This document shows, one piece after another, positions 60,497 to 64,000 of a stretch of DNA of 64,000 nucleotides. The stretch's first letter is position 1. Every line of letters begins with the position of its first letter. Under the pieces are notes generated by a model. That model was not told the DNA's origin and made no database searches. It saw nothing but the letters and a program-made list of their open reading frames with translations. The translations under genes were made by a program, and so were the position numbers. The DNA is taken from the NCBI GenBank assembly GCA_004020315.1, contig SAQG01000004.1, positions 1 to 64,000 of the forward strand. Direction: 5' to 3'. Source of the DNA: Mesorhizobium sp. Its GTDB lineage: Bacteria > Pseudomonadota > Alphaproteobacteria > Rhizobiales > Rhizobiaceae.

Positions 60497-60572
60497 AATC
60501 GGGGGCTATTGGCCTCAGCGGGCGCCGAAGGAATGGCGCCGAGAGACCATTTTCCGAACAGGAGCAGGCCAC

Positions 60573-61577
60573 ATGAAAAAATTCCTCCTTACGACGTCGG
60601 CCGCGGCGCTTGCGCTCGCCGCGTCGGCTGGTTATGCCGCCGCGCGCGACCAGATTCAAATCGTCGGTTCGTCCACAGTGTTCCCCTTCACGACGGCTGT
60701 CGCTGAAAAGCTCGGCCAGAGCGGAAAGATCAAGACCCCAGTCGTTGAGTCGACTGGCACCGGCGGCGGCATGAAGCTGTTTTGCCAGGGCGTCGGCGAA
60801 AATACCGCCGATTTCACCAATGCCTCGCGCGCCATCAAGGACAGCGAGCTTAAAACCTGCAAGGCAAACGGCGTGACGCCGGTCGAGATCAAGGTCGGCT
60901 TCGACGGCATCGTACTGGCCAACTCGAAGGCAGGGACCGTCGTTGATCTGACCAAGGAACAGGTTTTCAAGGCGCTCGCCAAGAACGTCGCTGTTGACGG
61001 CAAGGTCGTCCCCAACCCCTACAAGAACTGGTCGGATGTCGACGCGTCGCTTCCCGCAACGAAGATCGAGGTGCTTGGCCCGCCGCCGACATCCGGCACG
61101 CGCGATGCGTTCGTCGAGCTCGTCATGGACGCGGCCTGCCAGGAAGAAGTGAAGGCGGCTAATGAAAAGGGCTGCGGCGAGATCCGTGAAGACGGCGCTT
61201 TTGTCGAAGCCGGCGAAAATGACAATCTGATTGTCCAGAAGCTGGAAGCCAACCCTAATGCCTTCGGCATCTTTGGCTTCTCGTTCCTTGACCAGAACGC
61301 CGACAAGCTGCAGGGCCACAAGGTCGACGGCGTCGAGCCGACCTTCGAGAACATCGCATCCGGAGATTACGGCGTTTCCCGCTCGCTCTATGTCTATGCG
61401 AAGAAAGAGCATGTTGGCGTCATCCCCGGCATGCAGGAGTTCATCGCCGAGTACACCTCGGAAGGCGCATGGGGTCCTGATGGTTATCTGGCCGACAAGG
61501 GCCTGATCCCGCTGCCGGACGCCGAGCGCGCCAAGTGGGCCGAAGACGCCAAGGCCCTGAAGGGCATGGGTTCCTGA
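60573..61577 (+). CDS. pstS: Phosphate-binding protein PstS
   Basis: A 334-residue periplasmic phosphate-binding protein. Signal peptide about 1-25 (ALAASAGYAAA), then IQIVGSSTVFPFTTAVAEKL and ESTGTGGGMKLFCQGVG with phosphate-contacting residues, DFTNASRAIKDSEL, and PPTSGTRDAFVELVMD with the second conserved SGTR. ATG 60573 follows AGGAGC. A Pho box lies 77 bp upstream. It feeds the PstC-PstA channel encoded next. Confidence 0.96.
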   Translation: MKKFLLTTSAAALALAASAGYAAARDQIQIVGSSTVFPFTTAVAEKLGQSGKIKTPVVESTGTGGGMKLFCQGVGENTADFTNASRAIKDSELKTCKANGVTPVEIKVGFDGIVLANSKAGTVVDLTKEQVFKALAKNVAVDGKVVPNPYKNWSDVDASLPATKIEVLGPPPTSGTRDAFVELVMDAACQEEVKAANEKGCGEIREDGAFVEAGENDNLIVQKLEANPNAFGIFGFSFLDQNADKLQGHKVDGVEPTFENIASGDYGVSRSLYVYAKKEHVGVIPGMQEFIAEYTSEGAWGPDGYLADKGLIPLPDAERAKWAEDAKALKGMGS

Positions 61578-61627
61578 TGTTTCGGGGTCCGGGCGTATAT
61601 CCGCTCTGACCCTCATGCTCTAAAGCA

Positions 61628-61657
61628 CAAAGCGCGGGACCAAGGTTCCGTGCTTTG
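61628..61657 (+). terminator. Hairpin between pstS and pstC, partial terminator
   Basis: CAAAGCGCGGGA 61628-61639 pairs with TTCCGTGCTTTG 61646-61657 through Watson-Crick and G-T pairs. It is not followed by a T-run; such hairpins can stabilise pstS mRNA and limit downstream expression, giving excess binding protein. Confidence 0.6.
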
Positions 61658-61697
61658 AGCCGGTGAATGACCGGCGGTCGAGGGGACGTCCTGAATC

Positions 61698-63086
61698 ATG
61701 GTCGGTTATCTCGTTGTTCTTCTGTTGGTTCTGGCCGCTGCGGCCTATTGGATCGGCCGGACACGCGCCATTGCCAGTGTCAATGGCGACGTCGCGCGAT
61801 TGCATTCGCTGCCTAGCCAACATGGCATGTTTCTGGCGCTTTTTGCTGCCGGTCCCGCGCTGCTTGCGATCTTGTTGTGGTCGCTGGTGACGCCGGGATT
61901 TGAATCGTCGATCATTGCCGACCGCTTCTCCTCCGAATTGTCGGGAATGGGCATTCCGCAGGTCGAAGCTTTCATCCGCGACGCTCGCGCGATGGCCTTT
62001 GGCGGGCTTGTCGGCTTCGCCGATCCCACGAAAGAGGCGGCCGCGGCCGTCTACAAATCGGTCCATACGACCAGCACCTGGATCATCTGGGCCGTCGCGC
62101 TCGTGCTTTCCGCGTCCGGATTTTACTGGGCCTATTCGCGCATCGCACAGGCCTATCGGGCGCGCCACGTGGTCGAGCGCGTTCTTCGCGCATTCTTGAT
62201 CGCCTGTTCGGTGGTCGCGATCCTGACGACGATCGGCATCGTCCTGTCGCTTATCTTCGAATCCTTGCGGTTCTTCCAACAGGTGCCGTTCTATAAGTTC
62301 CTGTTCGGCACGCATTGGTCGCCGCAGAGCGCCTTCACCGGCGCCGGAGCGGAGGCCGGGGCGGTCAACCAGGACATTTTTGGCATGGTGCCGCTCTTTG
62401 CCGGCACGTTGCTCATCACCTTCATCGCCATGCTGGTGGCTGCGCCTATCGGGTTGATGGCTGCGATCTACCTTTCGGATTACGCCTCCAAAAGCGTCCG
62501 CGCGGTCGCAAAGCCGGTACTGGAAATCCTCGCCGGCATTCCGACCGTCGTCTACGGCTTCTTCGCCGCGCTGACGGTTGCGCCTTACTTCCGCGGTATC
62601 GGCGAAAGCCTGGGCCTCAACGTCGCGTCCGAATCCGCGCTCGCCGCAGGCGTGGTCATGGGTATCATGATCATTCCCTTCGTTTCCTCGCTTTCCGACG
62701 ATGTGATCAACGCCGTTCCGCAATCCCTGAGAGACGGTTCCGCCGGTCTCGGCGCGACCAAGTCGGAAACCATCCGCAAGGTGGTCCTTCCCGCTGCCCT
62801 TCCGGGCATCGTTTCGGCGATGCTGCTTGCCGTCAGCCGTGCAATCGGCGAAACAATGATCGTGGTCATGGCGGCGGGGCTGGCGGCAAACCTCACTGCC
62901 AACCCGCTCGAAGCGGTCACCACCGTGACCGTGCAGATCGTGACGCTGCTGGTGGGCGATCAGGAGTTCGATAGCGCCAAGACGCTTGCAGCCTTCGCAC
63001 TCGGCCTGGTGCTGTTCTGCATCACGCTTACCCTCAACATCGTCGCTTTGCGCGTCGTTCAGAAATACCGAGAGCAATATGACTGA
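61698..63086 (+). CDS. pstC: Phosphate ABC transporter permease PstC
   Basis: A 462-residue permease with an N-terminal extension of three helices and the conserved transport domain (PLFAGTLLITFIAMLVAAPI then LMAAIYLSDYASKSVRAVAK and PVLEILAGIPTVVYGFFAAL). The coupling-loop region reads GSAGLGATKSETIRKVVLPA. The N-terminal extension is usual in alphaproteobacterial PstC. ATG 61698. Its stop overlaps the pstA start by 8 bp, so the two are coupled. Confidence 0.95.
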   Translation: MVGYLVVLLLVLAAAAYWIGRTRAIASVNGDVARLHSLPSQHGMFLALFAAGPALLAILLWSLVTPGFESSIIADRFSSELSGMGIPQVEAFIRDARAMAFGGLVGFADPTKEAAAAVYKSVHTTSTWIIWAVALVLSASGFYWAYSRIAQAYRARHVVERVLRAFLIACSVVAILTTIGIVLSLIFESLRFFQQVPFYKFLFGTHWSPQSAFTGAGAEAGAVNQDIFGMVPLFAGTLLITFIAMLVAAPIGLMAAIYLSDYASKSVRAVAKPVLEILAGIPTVVYGFFAALTVAPYFRGIGESLGLNVASESALAAGVVMGIMIIPFVSSLSDDVINAVPQSLRDGSAGLGATKSETIRKVVLPAALPGIVSAMLLAVSRAIGETMIVVMAAGLAANLTANPLEAVTTVTVQIVTLLVGDQEFDSAKTLAAFALGLVLFCITLTLNIVALRVVQKYREQYD

Positions 63087-64000
63087 TGCGATCTCGTCAT
63101 TCGGCGCCGTCGGACGGCCGGTCAGCATTCATACCGACGATGCCGCGAAGGCGCGGCTGAAGGGTCGTTACCGGACGGAAACGTGGTTCAAATGGCTTGG
63201 CGCCGGAGCGGTTGCGTTGGCCGGCTTATTCCTTGTGCTGCTCCTGTCGACGATCGTCACGCAGGCGATCCCTGCGTTGCGGCAGAACTATCTGACGCTG
63301 CCGATCGATCTTTCGGCGGCCAAGGTCGACCCGGCGAAACTCGACGCCGTGAACTACGATGCCATCGCTCAGGAAGCGCTTACGGCAAGATTTCCCGATA
63401 TTACGAGCCGTCAGGACAAGCGTCTGCTGCGCGGGCTGATTTCCACCGGCACAGGCGTCTTCCTGCGCAAGGATATAGCGGCTGATCCGGGGATGCTCGG
63501 AGGAACGGTGGACTATGCGGTTCCACTTGACGATTTTGCCGACCTCTATCTTAAGGGTTTGCTTGCCGACGTCGGTTCGGACGAAGCGATTTCGACAAGC
63601 GTCACGCCTTCCAAAACCAGCGGCGACATCGATCTGACCTTCGGCGACGATGCCATGCTGGCGCTGGCGCGCGGCCATGGTGCGACCGAGGGCGAAAACG
63701 GCATGCTCACCTTGACGAGCGGCGCATCGTCGCTGCTGGTCGTGTTCAATGGCGGCACGGTCAAGCTGACCGCGCTGTCGCCGGGGCCCAACGGGACGGC
63801 GGTCGCAAAGGGCACGGTGATCGAGGCGCTGGACAGCACGGCGCCCGCCGCGAGCGACCAGGCATTTCTGCGCGTCATCGATACGCCGGAAGCATCGCGA
63901 AAGATTTCGGACAAGGAGATCGTCTGGCTCGACACGCTGAAGAGCGCCGGCCAGATCGAAAGCCGGTTCAACTCGATCTTCTTCTTCACCGGCGCAAGCC
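63079..64000 (+). CDS. pstA: Phosphate ABC transporter permease PstA, incomplete at window edge
   Basis: Open from ATG 63079 to the end, about 307 residues seen: MTDAISSFGAVGRPVSIHTD, then a first membrane helix (GAGAVALAGLFLVLLLSTIV) and a long periplasmic region (about 80-300) that corresponds to the DUF3333 extension of rhizobial PstA, ending at the point where the transport domain begins (SRFNSIFFFTGAS). The stop and the permease domain lie beyond the window. pstB and phoU would be expected next. Confidence 0.9.
   Translation, partial: MTDAISSFGAVGRPVSIHTDDAAKARLKGRYRTETWFKWLGAGAVALAGLFLVLLLSTIVTQAIPALRQNYLTLPIDLSAAKVDPAKLDAVNYDAIAQEALTARFPDITSRQDKRLLRGLISTGTGVFLRKDIAADPGMLGGTVDYAVPLDDFADLYLKGLLADVGSDEAISTSVTPSKTSGDIDLTFGDDAMLALARGHGATEGENGMLTLTSGASSLLVVFNGGTVKLTALSPGPNGTAVAKGTVIEALDSTAPAASDQAFLRVIDTPEASRKISDKEIVWLDTLKSAGQIESRFNSIFFFTGAS

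Noticed and set aside
61620..63128. 502-codon minus-strand frame
   Set aside because: Exactly antisense to pstC; composition typical of a shadow frame in high-G+C DNA.

Overview
The window looks like chromosomal DNA of a Rhizobiales bacterium, most likely Mesorhizobium or a close relative. The evidence is high G+C, DUF1127 small proteins, TrcR (DUF1013), DUF1192, DUF4164 next to zapA, an RpoH-type sigma factor with the RpoH box, PstA with the DUF3333 extension, and repeated two-hairpin intergenic elements of the rhizobial RIME type. The species call is inference; no search was run.

Layout. 1-3995: an oxidoreductase truncated at the left edge, a frameshifted divergent LysR regulator, an MFS transporter and an N-formylglutamate amidohydrolase/DUF1244 pair. 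4212-9425: DUF1036-pyk (4-bp overlap), a TPR protein, zinc-free L36, and purE-purK. 9499-15219: a probable catabolic operon (SelA-like PLP enzyme, RidA, polar amino-acid ABC transporter) with a divergent IclR regulator. 15253-23199: two YdcH proteins, ispG, a lytic transglycosylase, a methyltransferase, a LysR, a prenyl synthase, mtgA, rpmF. 23372-31633: accessory detoxification and regulatory genes (HxlR/hydrolase, two ArsR genes, SRPBCC, GST, two broken genes, MFS, quinone reductase, DUF1127, LysE). 31996-36458: trcR, then a stress-like locus (WYL regulator, MGMT-like protein, VOC protein, PfpI, DUF1127, ring-cleaving-type VOC) that carries two nearly identical palindromic operators. 36627-38372: small membrane protein, SGNH hydrolase, DUF899. 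38496-46268: central carbon cluster tkt, gap, pgk and class I aldolase, with a K+/H+ antiporter inside it. 46606-52237: DUF4164-zapA, peroxiredoxin, metallo-beta-lactamase hydrolase, rpoH, rluD-like, DUF6476-like, VOC. 52328-59831: tRNA-Glu(CTC), then an accessory stretch with an intracellular-looking serine protease, a VOC protein, a GST with a histone H1-like tail, a GNAT, a candidate small RNA and several envelope proteins. 60468-64000: Pho box and pstS-pstC-pstA, the last cut by the window edge.

No CRISPR array, complete insertion sequence or phage module was seen. The most unusual items are the twin-operator stress locus at 33550-35311, the H1-tailed GST, a candidate structured RNA at 56940-57043, a matching 17-nt block plus terminator near both DUF1127 genes, and the SelA-like/RidA/ABC operon. 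Three genes are broken: one LysR and one SnoaL-like protein by single-base frameshifts, one GST by an internal deletion. All calls rest on reading the sequence and remembered family features.
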